Of a stretch of DNA of 64,000 nt, positions 33,816 through 43,676 are shown piece after piece. A program made the position numbers and the translations under genes. The notes under the pieces are model-generated. The model ran no database searches. It saw only the letters and a program-made list of their open reading frames with translations, and had not been told where the DNA came from. The stretch's first letter is position 1, and every line of letters starts with the position of its first letter. Origin of the DNA: Candidula unifasciata (Eukaryota; Mollusca; Gastropoda; Stylommatophora; Geomitridae); assembly GCA_905116865.2 (NCBI GenBank), contig CAJHNH020004913.1, positions 197,121 through 261,120 of the forward strand, given 5' to 3'.

Positions 33816-34529
33816 TGACGGCTATGGAAACCAAGGGCAGTTATTTCGAAAAATCCTAAGGCAACAGGCAGGGCTGCAAAAACTCAGAAACATGAAAGCT
33901 TAGATGCCCTTTGACCCAACCCATCCAAAACAAGTGAAAAGGGACGAAGGTTGTGTGTGTGTATCATTTTTTATATATTATTACATTTATTTGCCAGTTA
34001 GCACATTATAAGTCACTGAAACAAGGCATTAGCTCACTTGAGACAACACGGGACAATTTGCAAGAGGATTGAGCCTTCATATGTTTTCCTAGTGTCGGGG
34101 CCCCTACAGCTGCTTGATGATAATGATTATGATGATGATAACAACGGTGATGACTGATTATGGTGAAGTTAAAGATTCTCGACGTTTGTTCGTGTTCAAG
34201 ATTTCCTAATCAATTATCTGTCAATGTGCCTGAATATACTGCGGTTCTTTATCAATATCCTACTCCAGATGACGTCCCTGGACAGCCCAACGTTTTAGAG
34301 GGTGGTAAGACTGGGTTTCTCGGCTTTCTTATGCTTATAACGACCCCAAAACATCTAGAACTGGCCCTAACCCCAACCCACGTACGTCCTACGAGAGAGT
34401 GCAGCCTAGGTCCAACGAATGCATGCAGCCTAGGTCCCACGATTGCATGCAGCCTATCTACCACTCCCTGAAATATTAGACTGTCCCCTGACATGTGGAT
34501 TTCCCCTGTTTGGGGTAGGATATTAATTA
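33816..34529. other. Unassigned with 24-bp tandem triplet
   Basis: 34403-34457 holds two and a half copies of a 24-bp unit TGCAGCCTAGGTCC plus ACGA.TGCA. 34335-34410 weakly matches 22990-23090. A GATGAT patch lies near 34115-34145. Confidence 0.5.
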
Positions 34530-34660
34530 AAGCACCCAGACTGCACCCGGCATGATGCTGACCACATCACCCATCTTGTGCCTTGGTCTATAAATTATAG
34601 GTCTAGCCCTATTTACTCAATACGCCCTAATGGCGTGGAAAAGGGTCCTAATTTTACCCA
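34530..34660 (+). mobile_element. SINE-C, 3' part
   Basis: GATGCTGACCACATCACCCA, CTTGTGCC.TGGTCTATAAA, TATAGGTCTAGCCCTATTTA and GGCGTGGAAAAGGGTCCTA. Confidence 0.85.
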
Positions 34661-34689
34661 GACTACATGCACTGAGCCATAATAAAAAG

Positions 34690-34817
34690 TGCCTTGCAGT
34701 AAGATGCTGGTGATGATGGTGATGATGATAATGAAGATGGTGATGATGAAGATCGTAATGATGTCGATGATGATGATGGTAATAATGTTATTGATGTTAA
34801 TGATGATTGTGGTTGGG

Positions 34818-34851
<34 letters not shown>

Positions 34852-35036
34852 CGTAATGATGTCTATGATGATGATGATGGTGATAATGTTAATGTTGATG
34901 ATGTTAATGATAATTGTGGTTATGGTAATGATGATAATGAAGATGGTGATGATGAAGATCCTAATGATGTCGATGATGATGATGATGGTGGTGATAATGT
35001 TAATGATGATGATGTTAATGATGATTATGGTTATGG

Positions 35037-35067
<31 letters not shown>

Positions 35068-35250
35068 GGTAGTGATAATGTTAATGACGACGATGAAGGT
35101 GATGTTGATGATGATGTCGACATTGATAATGATAATATTGATGAAGATGATGTTGGTGATTATGATGATGGTGATGATGGTGATGATGATGACAATGATG
35201 ATGATGATTATGATGATGACAATGGCGATGGTGACAGCCATCGTAATAAT
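34690..35250. repeat. Degenerate (GAT)n array
   Basis: About 560 bp of GAT with GTT, GGT and AAT variants and pure sub-runs (34817-34851, 35038-35066). Frames give poly-Asp, poly-Met or poly-Ile and mean nothing. Confidence 0.96.
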
Positions 35251-35689
35251 ATTGATCAGTGTAATGTAAAAGCCGAAAACTCCTAACCAAGTATCATTAT
35301 CAAGCGCACAATGTCACTGGATAGTTTAAAAGAAACTTACAACAGTTAAACACGTGCCACGCTCAAGTAATTGTGTATGTTTATCCATGTATCGCTTGTC
35401 AGAATACGTTCCATAATCTCTTGATCCGTGGTTGTGTCTATGAAGATGCTGGTGTGATACACGCCTCGGTAATAACAGCACCTCTATAAACAAATCAGCC
35501 AAAAGGTCTAAAATGGTTTTCAACGTACTCCGAACACAGGTGTATGTCTATCTGTTGCCAGTTATAGATCTTGAAGGTATCGATTTTCTGGCAATAGGAC
35601 TCAGCTTTGCTCTTTGCTGTTTGCGATATTTTATAGATCCATTGAGGTTGTAGCCAGAAAAAAAAAAACAGTTTTTGTTTTAAAGCTTG
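35251..35689. other. Unassigned sequence
   Basis: About 440 bp without supported features. Confidence 0.4.
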
Positions 35690-36110
35690 TCTTCTTCATC
35701 TTCTTTCTTTCTTTCCTAAATTTGTTCTTTCTTTCTTTCTCTTATTCTTCTTCCTCTTTCCATCTTTTTTTTCTTTATTTTTTTTCTTTCTTTCTTACTT
35801 TCTTTTGTCTTCCTCTTCTTTTTCTTAGTCTTCTTCTTCTTCTTTTTCTTCTTTTTCTATATTCTTTATTTATTTCTTTCCATTCTTTACTTTCTTTTGA
35901 TCGTCTTTCTTTCTTTTATTCTTTCTATTTTTGATTTTGTCTTTCTTTTTTTTTCACTTCTTCTTCTTCTTTCCATCTTTCTCTTTTTTCTTTTTTTTTC
36001 TTTCTTTCTTACTTCCTTCAGTCTTCCTCTTCTTTTTCTGTGTCTTCTTCTTCTTCTTCTTCTTCTTCTTCTTCTTCTTCTTCTTCTTCTTCTTCTTCTT
36101 CTTCTTCATC
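35690..36110. repeat. Polypyrimidine tract with (TTC)n end
   Basis: TTTC/TTCTTC/TTTCTTTC-rich for 350 bp, ending in about 20 pure TTC units (36043-36108). Confidence 0.95.
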
Positions 36111-36589
36111 ATCCTTTGCACACGCCCTTGGAACGGCGGTGCACGTATTCCTGTCGTTTACATCTAGGCTGTATATCTTTCAGTGGAACAGATTCGATTT
36201 AAGTAACCGATCGATTGTGATTCTTCTTTCGTACATCAGGTTTTGTTCTATAAAACTCTGATCTCTTTCAGTTCCCAAAACTCGCTATAAGTTTCTTGGT
36301 GATTCTACATGGAATATGGTTTTCTTGCTGTGAAGTGGATTGTGTTATAATTCATAGGCAGTAATCATTTACTGAAATTATCAGATGTTTGAACAATGAG
36401 ACCAATAGTCCCTACTCCATGTGTGTCGCCAACATGGTCTACAGTGCCTCTAGGCCACAGGGCCAGGACGCGTGTATACTTTCCAACTATAATAAAAGGC
36501 TTTAGGCATTGGTTATCCTCTAAAAAATGTCTTTTTTAAAACAGATATTTAAAAAATGGAAGAAGAAATGTAGAAAATCATCACCTGGC
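36111..36589. other. Unassigned sequence
   Basis: No gene or repeat match that I can support. Confidence 0.4.
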
Positions 36590-36850
36590 AGGTCCTTTGA
36601 ATGAAAGAAACTTGATCTCTCGCCAGATCTTCCGCCTCGTATACTTTAATATTCAAGGAGTCACTTATATCCCGTGCTCATCTTCGTTTTCGTCGGCCCC
36701 TGCCCCTCCTTCCTGGTACCAAGCCCGCTGCTATTATTATTTTTTTCCAATCTGCTTGCTATGACCAAAATATTTCAGCTTCCGAGACAAGATGCTGTTT
36801 TTAGCCAATCTTCCTTGATGTTCAGATCTTTTAAAATGTCAGTAGTTTTT
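36590..36850 (-). mobile_element. LINE 3'-region fragment
   Basis: Aligns with 42480-42740 and with the 30420-30660 part of the LINE relic. Shared motifs are CTCTCGCCAG/CTCTTGCCAG, CCCTCCTTCCTGGTA, CCAAAATATTTCAGCT and CTTCCTTGATGTTCAG. Confidence 0.75.
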
Positions 36851-37188
36851 TTTTCTCTGACCATGGAATCTTTGCAAAAACTGGACTCTGAACCGAAAGA
36901 GGCAACTCCCAAACAAACCTAGGAACTGCTAAACACAAAGCAAAAGACCAAGCCGCCGGCTCTGGAAAAGGCTACATAAAGAGAAGAGGGTTTTAAACGA
37001 GCTTTTTACATATTATTTCTTTGTTTAGTTGTCAGTTTTATTTCCGTCTACCCCATGCGCGATAAAGTCTCATCCATGCATTAAGCACTACACAGGTAAA
37101 TAGTGAATACAAAAATGAACTTGTGAACATTACCCGGAACGCGTACTCAGTGACACTTGTAGATGAAAGTGTTTTACAGGAAGCTATA
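36851..37188. other. Unassigned sequence
   Basis: No supported feature. Confidence 0.4.
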
Positions 37189-37256
37189 CCTGAACTGTCA
37201 TAAAAACCTCGGGTAGGATTCCTCTCTTCAGATGATATGTGAGATATCGCAGTAAA
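37189..37256 (+). repeat. Dispersed repeat M, copy 1
   Basis: About 68 bp matching 38650-38717: CTGAACTGTCATAAAAACC, CTCTTCAG and GAGATATCGCAGTAA. Confidence 0.6.
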
Positions 37257-37639
37257 TAACTTAAAAACAAAATAATTTACAAGAAATTTCGATATATACG
37301 ATGAGCATAACTATTCCAGGTGAACATAGAGAAAGTAGGGAAGATGGAAGGGTGGGAGAAAAAAAGAAGATATGGAGTAACAACGAAAAAAAAAGGGAAA
37401 ACATAATTTAAAAACAAACAATTAAATATAGTCAGAAAGACATAAGCAGAGGAAGAAATATAAATAAATACAGAGAAAGTAAAAAAAAAAAAAAAAAGAC
37501 GGACAGAAAAAAGAATCAGTGAAGGAAAAGTAATCGGCAATAGACATGTGTTGCAATAAGTTTTACACCTACTGTCTTTACTTCATAAAACATTGCCCTT
37601 TTTACCTACTCTTCTGGTTTCTTCTCCTCCTTCGTATAT
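37257..37639. other. Unassigned, A-rich on plus strand
   Basis: Purine-rich with a run of A near 37480-37496. Nothing supported. Confidence 0.4.
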
Positions 37640-37990
37640 TGTCAAACTGATACCAGGTTGTAGTCCATTATTGTGGTTTTTTGTATTTGTCTTGCGCTAT
37701 AGTGTTGTTTTGGTGATGGATATGTCAATGTTTTTGTTTTTTTTGCACGTTTCCACCATACCATCCATCCGTCTCTTTCTTGGTTTTCCACTCGCAATCC
37801 TTCTAGACATTCTGCTGTGAAAAATCTCATAATCTCATTCATTTTCACTAGATGACCGAACCATTTAATTCTGTGTCTATCAATATAATTCAGACACTGA
37901 CTTATTCCAACATTCTCTCTAATGCTGGTATTCGTAACCCTGTCTCTTCTTGTGTTGTAAGCGACCTTACAGAGACATCCCATTTCACAG
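37640..37990 (-). mobile_element. LINE C-terminal fragment
   Basis: Minus-strand reading has TRRDRVTNTSIRENVG, then HRIKWFGHLVKMNE, then a shorter basic stretch. It is the same region as in the 8290 fragment and open for about 113 codons, so relatively young or lucky. Confidence 0.78.
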
Positions 37991-38202
37991 GTAGTTTTTT
38001 TACTGTTCCCTATTTATTGTCCCTGACTGGCACATATTGCAAAAAGTAGGGATGAAGATGCTACTAATCATTTGCTGCTTTGCTGGAATGGAGACATTTG
38101 TCTGCCCTTTGCAGGGGGAATAGCTAGTCGGTATCAGCTTTTGCCTTCTGTATTCTGGCTTCCATTTCTCTATCAAGCCTGCCATCTTTATAAAATAATA
38201 TT

Positions 38203-38590
38203 GGCTGGCACCTTTCCTTTTTTTTCGATAGTTTTATTTTGCGCTATGAGGAGGCATGGGACTCACAGTCGATGGCGATGACGAGTGTGACTAGCAAGAC
38301 CCGCCCGTGTTAAGAAAAGTCTTCCACAAAAACAGCCTAGTAATTCATGAAGGTTATAGTCAACATTTGTGCCTATTCTGTTTCTTTTCAGACGCCCAGC
38401 TCTCATCTTTTCTCCAATAATTTCTTCCTTTATTCTCATTCCCTTCATGATGTGCCCCCTCCACACAACACGGTCCATGGCATTTTGCTCCCACGAGTCC
38501 AGCTCAATACCTGTATCATTCATGTCCCGTTTGCACACATCTTTATATCGTAGCAGAGGTCGGCCTCGACATCTTCTACCTGTATCTGTA
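38203..38590 (-). mobile_element. LINE C-terminal zinc-finger end plus 3' UTR
   Basis: Minus-strand reading: CKRDMNDTGIELDSWEQNAM, then EKMRAGRLKRN, then CGRLFLTRAGLAS.TRHRH and stop. The 3' UTR contains CATGCCTCCTCA and GGAAAGG.GCCA. Closely related to 51170-51530. Confidence 0.82.
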
Positions 38591-38916
38591 AATATGCTTC
38601 CAAGCTAAATACGCTTCTAGCTAAAATGGTTTCATGAACCTCTTATGGTGCACCCGAACTGTAATAAAAACCCCTGCGAGAATCTCCCTCTTCAGCCGAT
38701 ATGCAAGATATCGCAGTAACTCTTAACATCGCCAGCGCACAAATGACATTGATATTAGCCTTGCCAGATTGCAAAAAAACATGGGCAAATTTGTTTTCTC
38801 ACGGGGTCTATTTTAAGTACAATCTTGGTTAGTTATGTGCTGATGAAACCACTCCGTTTTTCACAGTCACTTTATAGCGGGATGTTAACTACAATGCAAA
38901 GTGAAAATATCAACAG
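38591..38916. repeat. Repeat M copy 2 and unassigned flank
   Basis: 38650-38717 matches repeat M copy 1 (CGAACTGTAATAAAAACCCC, CTCTTCAG, AGATATCGCAGTAA). The remainder is unassigned. Confidence 0.55.
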
Positions 38917-39344
38917 AAGAAGAAGAAGAAGAAGAAGAAGAAGAAGAAGAAGAAAAAGAAGAAGAAGAAGAAGAAGAAGAAGAAGAAGCAAGCCGAATCC
39001 GCTTTTGTCTTTTTCTTCTTCTTCTTCTTCTTTTTCTTCTTCTTCTTCTTTTTCTTCTTCTTCTTCTTCTTCTTCTTCTTCTTCTTCTTCTTCTTCTTCT
39101 TCTTCTTCTTCTTCTTCTTCTTCTTCTTCTTCTTCTTCTTCTTCTTCTTCTTCTTCTTCTTCTTCTTCTTCTTCTTCTTCTTCTTCTTCTTCTTCTTCTT
39201 CTTCTTCTCTTCTTCTTCTTCTTCTTCTTCTTCTTCTTCTTCTTCTTCTTCTTCTTCTTCTTCTTCTTCTTCTTCTTCTTCTTCTTCTTCTTCTTCTTCT
39301 TCTTCTTCTTCTTCTTCTTCTTCTTCTTCTTCTTCTTCTTCTCT
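38917..39344. repeat. (GAA)n - spacer - (TTC)n palindromic array
   Basis: About 24 GAA units (38917-38988), a roughly 20-bp spacer, then about 111 TTC units (39009-39344) with a few interruptions near 39027, 39048 and 39209. The two arms are inverted and could fold on one strand or form triplexes. Frames in all directions are homopolymer artefacts. Confidence 0.97.
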
Positions 39345-39560
39345 GGCAGAAAGTTCCGTTTGTTCGTTCACTTCTAGACTGCAGTCTTGTTGCAGAACCT
39401 GAGTGTTGCCTGCGCACTAGTTTTTTTTTTTTTTTTTCCAGATTTGAATCATTTGTGTGCATAATGTTGGTTTCTTGCCTCTCTGGTAAATGCATTCCGA
39501 CTTCGAAGGAAGCTCCATGTCAGTCGGTTCTTACGACATACTTTTGGCAAGGCAGAAGAA
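39345..39560 (-). mobile_element. SINE-F abutting the (TTC)n array
   Basis: CTCTGGCAGAAAGTTCCGTT, CTAGACTGCAGTCTTG, GAACCTGAGTGTTGC, CTTGCCTCTCTGGTAAATGC and TTCTTACGACATAC. The last ~18 bp before the tail (GCGTTCACCAGCTGTAAA in other copies) are gone, and the (TTC)n block starts there instead. Confidence 0.85.
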
Positions 39561-39584
39561 GACGTAGTAACATTTCACCAATTT

Positions 39585-39945
39585 AATAGAGACAGTATGG
39601 CAGTCACATCTGACCAAGTTAACAGAGACAGTATGTCAGTCATATATGACCAAGTTAACAGAGACATTATGTCAGTCAAATCTGACCAAGTTAATATAGA
39701 CGGGATGTCAGTCACATCTGACCAAGTTAACAGAGACGGTATGTCAGTCACATCTGACCAAGTTAACAGAGACGGTATGTCAGTCACATCTGACCAAGTT
39801 AACAGAGACAGTATGTCAGTCATATCTGATCAAGTTAACAGAGACAGTATGTCAGTCATATCTGATCAAGTTAATAGAGACAGTATGTCAGTCATATCTG
39901 ATCAAGTTAACAGAGACGGTATGTCAGTCACATCTATTGAACTCT
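39585..39945. repeat. 36-bp minisatellite
   Basis: Nine full and one partial copies of a 36-bp unit with GTATGTCAGTCA and GACCAAGTTAACAGAGAC. Because 36 is a multiple of three, both strands stay open (12-residue repeats, for example MSVTSDQVNRDG). Substitutions change residues freely, so I treat it as non-coding. Confidence 0.93.
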
Positions 39946-40030
39946 TGAGTCCATTATCATTCATCTGACATATTCACGCCTGCCTACAAGGACCCTTTCT
40001 TAGTGTGGCCCATGTCAACTACGGAATTAC

Positions 40031-40038
40031 TCCTGGTC

Positions 40039-40112
<74 letters not shown>

Positions 40113-40157
40113 GGTCGGTCGGTCGGTCGGTCGGTCGGTCGGTCGGTCGGTCGGTCG

Positions 40158-40242
<85 letters not shown>
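40031..40242. repeat. (TCTG)-(TCGG)12-(TCTG) symmetric array
   Basis: TCTG to 40110, TCGG at 40111-40158, TCTG to 40242, perfect apart from the junctions. Confidence 0.97.
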
Positions 40243-40243
<1 letters not shown>

Positions 40244-40269
40244 GCCTCACTCTTGTTCTGCGTATTTTA

Positions 40270-40420
40270 AATGTATTGACTGACTGACGTTCAACCCGTC
40301 ATCACACCGAACAATAAACACCTGGTGATACAAAGTGCCACTATTCGGATGAGGATCACCCAGGGACAGGTAAAAACCTCGTTTAACCCATAGGCTGGGT
40401 TATATTAGGTGTGAGAGCTC
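40270..40420 (-). mobile_element. SINE-B, diverged copy
   Basis: Complement of the 3' half: TGACTGACTGACGTTCAACC tail, ATAAACACCTGGTGATACA, AAGTGCCAC.ATTCGGATGAGG and ATCACCC.GGGACAGG. Confidence 0.7.
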
Positions 40421-40552
40421 TCGGCTTTGAAAAAATTAATTTTGAGTCTGACATTGAGTCGAAGTTAGTTTCTTGTATGTATTTTTGAATGTGTGCATTT
40501 GCCATTTATGCTTTTTTTATTTTTACCTAACATTCATGCTATATGTATACAT

Positions 40553-40566
40553 GCGTGTGTGTGTGC

Positions 40567-40608
<42 letters not shown>

Positions 40609-40626
40609 CAGGGAGAGAGAGAGAGA
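40553..40626. repeat. (GT)n-(GA)n microsatellite
   Basis: GT units to 40600, then GAGA/CAGG/GAGA. Confidence 0.93.
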
Positions 40627-40662
40627 ATGACCATAATATGCTTTATAAACTCCATACAAAAC

Positions 40663-40752
40663 TACTGGATGTAAATTTGCCTAGAAAAACCACCCAACAG
40701 CCAGGGGCTGTTTGGGTTGGTTCTGCAACGTCCTGTAAAGGATACGCAACTT
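40663..40752 (+). mobile_element. SINE-A, 5'-truncated 3' end
   Basis: AAACTACTGGATGTAAATTT, CCTAGAAAAACCACCCAAC, GGTTGGTTCTGCAACGTCCT and GTAAAGGATACGCAACTTA. Confidence 0.88.
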
Positions 40753-40857
40753 ACATACTGCAGACATTTACCTTGTGAAAAATGAGTCTTTAAAATGGCC
40801 AAATGTATGATGTGCCTTCGGGCCGAATGTTTGACCTTTTTGAAATTAGATTCATTC

Positions 40858-40870
40858 CTTCGTTCGTTCG

Positions 40871-40945
<75 letters not shown>

Positions 40946-40968
40946 TCTCTTTCCCTCCTGATATTGCT
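40858..40968. repeat. (CT)n microsatellite
   Basis: About 33 CT units (40876-40941), preceded by TTCG units and followed by CCCTCTCT. Confidence 0.95.
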
Positions 40969-41204
40969 CTGTAAATTTCATGCTCTCTGACCTCCCACTC
41001 CCCAATCACCATTCCATCGTTTGCTTTTTTTTTTTAAATGTCTTTATTTAGATAAAATATAATAACTGGCTGGGTAAATAATTTTCCTTTTTACTCAAGG
41101 TAGCCTTACTATTTTAACAATCAGCAAAGTTACCTTTCGGCATCTCATACATAAATTAGAGTAAAATTATTGAAGCCATTTAACTACCTTGATAAACAGA
41201 CTGG
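40969..41204. other. Unassigned sequence
   Basis: T-run near 41025-41036. Nothing else. Confidence 0.35.
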
Positions 41205-41290
41205 CAGAAGACTAGTGTGTTCTTCTATCTTTCTACTTCTTTCTATGAGTGCTTCTCACAATACTTTCTGTTACTTGATTAATTCACAGA
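41205..41290 (+). repeat. Repeat L fragment
   Basis: Matches the complement of 7270-7350 over about 85 bp: AGACTAGTGTGTTCTT, TACTTCTTTCTATGAGTGC, ATACTTTCTGTTACTTGATT. Only one arm is present. Confidence 0.6.
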
Positions 41291-41460
41291 AGAAATAGTC
41301 AGAGCACGCGAGACGACCATAAAATTCAAATGATATTTAGCACTCCGAGTATCTCTACAAAGAATGCGTCCCAGTGTCAGAAGCAATTTTGTTGTAGTTG
41401 TAAATCCCCACCTTGACTGTCCCTTATATAACCCAGTCTTTGTATTCAATGCGGTATCTG

Positions 41461-41600
41461 GTGACCTGTCCCCGTGTGATCCTGTTTGAATTTGTGGCAC
41501 TTTTTTGTCACCGGCCGTTTAACGCTCGCTGTGATGTCCTGGTTGGATTGAATGTCAGCCAGCACTTCGAGAATCGCACCTGTCGTTCACATAGGTGGAT
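41461..41600 (+). mobile_element. SINE-B, highly diverged copy
   Basis: GTGTGATCCTGTTTGAAT..GTGGCACTTTTTTGTCACCG and GCTGTGATGTCCTGGTTGGA follow the SINE-B order, with many substitutions. Confidence 0.5.
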
Positions 41601-41734
41601 GACCCTCGTCTCGTTTTCCTTCTGTCCGTAAGTTTTTTAAGCGGTAGGAAATTATAGGGAAGAAAAAAAGTTGGTAAAAAAAGAACAAACAGTGTATGCT
41701 AGCTTTACAAATCGATCACAATAAACAAACAAAG

Positions 41735-41770
41735 GACGTTGGGGCAATTAGCCTTCATCAGCACTTTAAG
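41735..41770 (-). ncRNA. Hammerhead-like core, possible Penelope-element relic
   Basis: On the minus strand: GTGCTGATGAAGGC, then TAATTGCC, then CCAACGTC. CTGATGA (41761-41755) followed by a GGC/GCC stem resembles a hammerhead ribozyme core of the type reported in Penelope-like elements. The expected GAAA is CCAA here, and I cannot find a clear stem III partner. If genuine, it is inactive. It could also be a coincidental or merely conserved repeat motif. Confidence 0.28.
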
Positions 41771-42129
41771 AACAACACAGTACACATACACAAATATGCA
41801 TGAACTATGAAGTGACTACATAGGACTCTAATGTACAAAATAAATGATACTCATCTGTGTCACTGGAGGAAAACCTTGTTCAAGAGGATAAATAGGACTT
41901 GTACTAGCCTATATTTCACCAACGCGCGGACGGGGAGCAAAAAAAAAAAAAACGAGGTCAGTATACCTAGGAAGTGGGCTGAGTGGACGCCCACAGACAC
42001 AACAGCGTACACTGAGTGTCTGAAAAGGGAGAGAGGGGTTGGCCAATAAGGCGTAACCAGGGTTTGGTCGTGGGGGTGACATTGATCTATCCGCATGGAA
42101 TAAAAGTGGTGCCTGTGCTAGCGAACATA
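41771..42129. other. Unassigned sequence
   Basis: A-run at 41939-41952. 41831-42166 is partly open on both strands, without domains. Confidence 0.35.
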
Positions 42130-42225
42130 TACCAACAGACAGGCAGGCAGGCCGACAGACAGGCATGCTGATAGAAAGACAGACAGACAGACATACAGAC
42201 AGACAAGACAGACAGACAGAGTCTT
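42130..42225. repeat. Degenerate (GACA)n
   Basis: GACAGGCA and GACA units, imperfect. An aged complement-type relative of TCTG. Confidence 0.85.
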
Positions 42226-42433
42226 TCTACTGCATCCATTAGTGCAATTCAGCGTATTAGTTTGGTTATCGTTTATTTGAAATACCTAACAACATCTCTT
42301 TTTAGTGTTTTTAAGAGCCTAGTCTCACTTTGCCAATGATATCCTTAGTTTAGCGTTCCCAAAAAGACTTTAGTGAAGTTACGACATTCAGCTTGACTCC
42401 TTTAATTCTCATTATGTAATTCATCATCATCAT

Positions 42434-42830
42434 GTAGCAAATCCTTTACAGAACGTCGCTCTCATCACGGACTGCCTGAAAGGAACTCGGTCTCTTGCCA
42501 GCTGTTTCCGTCTCATGTACTTTCATACTCAGTGATAAAATTATATCCTGTGCCTGACTTCGTGTTGGTCGGTCCCTACCCCTCCTTCCTGGTATCATGC
42601 TTTCTGCTATTATTTTTATTTCCAATCAGTCGTGGCGCTTGATATAACCAAAATATTTCAGCTCCGTGACAGGATGCTGTGCATTAACCAGTCTTCCTTG
42701 ATGTTCAGGTCTTTCAAGATGTCAGTATTTCTAGTCTTCTTTGCCCCAGACATTCTGAAAATCTTTCTATAGAATTTCAACTCAGAAGCCCCTAATCTCT
42801 TTCTTAAGGACTGGGAGATAGCACACGACT
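42434..42830 (-). mobile_element. LINE C-terminal fragment with 3' end
   Basis: The 3' end is marked by AGCAAATCCTTTACAGAACG (plus strand), identical to 30386-30405. Continues through CCCTACCCCTCCTTCC, CCAAAATATTTCAGCTC and TCCTTGATGTTCAGG to a TAGAATTTCAACTCAGAAGC region. 5'-truncated. Confidence 0.8.
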
Positions 42831-42934
42831 CATATATGTAGGTTGAGTATGTAATTACTAAAGGTAATTTTTTTTAATGGCAGAAAAAATATAATTTTTT
42901 TAATGTGTTTCAAAATCATTACTAACAACATAGG
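42831..42934. other. Unassigned sequence
   Basis: Short gap without features. Confidence 0.3.
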
Positions 42935-43030
42935 ATGTTTGATTGTTAGAAGGCTGACTGTTATTCCGAAGACCAGGGTTCAAATCCTACTATAGCTGAT
43001 ACGGTCTCCAAAAAACACATGCGCAGGCGA
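42935..43030 (+). mobile_element. SINE-I-like head fragment
   Basis: TTGTTAGAAGGCTGACTGTT, then a B box GGGTTCAAATCC, then TCCAAAAAACACATGCGCAG. 3'-truncated or diverged. Confidence 0.5.
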
Positions 43031-43054
43031 ATCCAAAGACGAAGTCCTTAATCA

Positions 43055-43247
43055 GATCCTAAACCTTTAGCCCCTGGCTGTTGTTTGGTTTTTCTAGGCC
43101 AATTTACGTCCAGTAGTTTGCCATTGGTTTCTCGACGGTCGGCTCCCTCATACCACTGTCGAAACAACACATGGCCCGCAGCTGGGATCGAACCCTGCAC
43201 CCCGGTATTACGAACCGTTCGCATCGACTTAGCCACAGAGCCGACTT
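43055..43247 (-). mobile_element. SINE-A copy
   Basis: Contains CCCCTGGCTGTTGTTTGG, CGTCCAGTAGTTTGCCATTG, GGGATCGAACCC and the head CGACTTAGCCACAGAGCCGA. Lacks the last ~25 bp of the 3' end. Confidence 0.88.
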
Positions 43248-43287
43248 CCAAACATAACACTCAAATCAGACCGGTTGAGGTTTTGAG

Positions 43288-43676
43288 GTTTTGAACAACG
43301 GATCAACATTATGGCATACAGGTGTAATCCATAAGTGCTCCGTTCTTCTTTTTACCTCAAGTCTGAGTCCGAAGAAGCTCAGCACAGTGCACAGGCTCTG
43401 TAACACCGGTGAGGATCCTGAAAAACTTTCGGTATTTTTAACTCCAAATTTGGCCCGGGCAGCGCCGTTAGGTTACTAATTTAGATTTCCAACTGCCAAG
43501 GGATTTATTACTTGCGCAACAATGCACAATGGCATCCGATCTCACTACCCAGAGACCAGGGGAAATTACTTAGAAGTCAAGTGCACGTGAAAAGATTCCA
43601 GCACTTACCGGGGATTGGACCCAGAACCTCTAGCACTCGAGGCGGACACCATGCCTTGAGACCACGCAGACCCCTA
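43288..43676 (-). mobile_element. SINE-E, near-full copy
   Basis: Complement order: CTCCGTTCTTCTTTTTACC, GGATCCTGAAA, GCCCGGGCAGCGCCGTTAGG, CAACTGCCAAGGGAT, CCGATCTCACTACCCAGAGA, TACCGGGGATTGGACCC, CTAGCACTCGAGGCGGACAC and GAGACCACGCAGACCCC. Confidence 0.9.

Noticed and set aside
34807..35286. Poly-Asp 'acidic protein' frame
   Set aside because: Degenerate (GAT)n array. The other frames are poly-Met and poly-Ile.
38825..39586. Long poly-Ser, poly-Leu, poly-Glu, poly-Lys and poly-Arg frames
   Set aside because: All six frames of (GAA)n/(TTC)n are open. They carry no protein signal.
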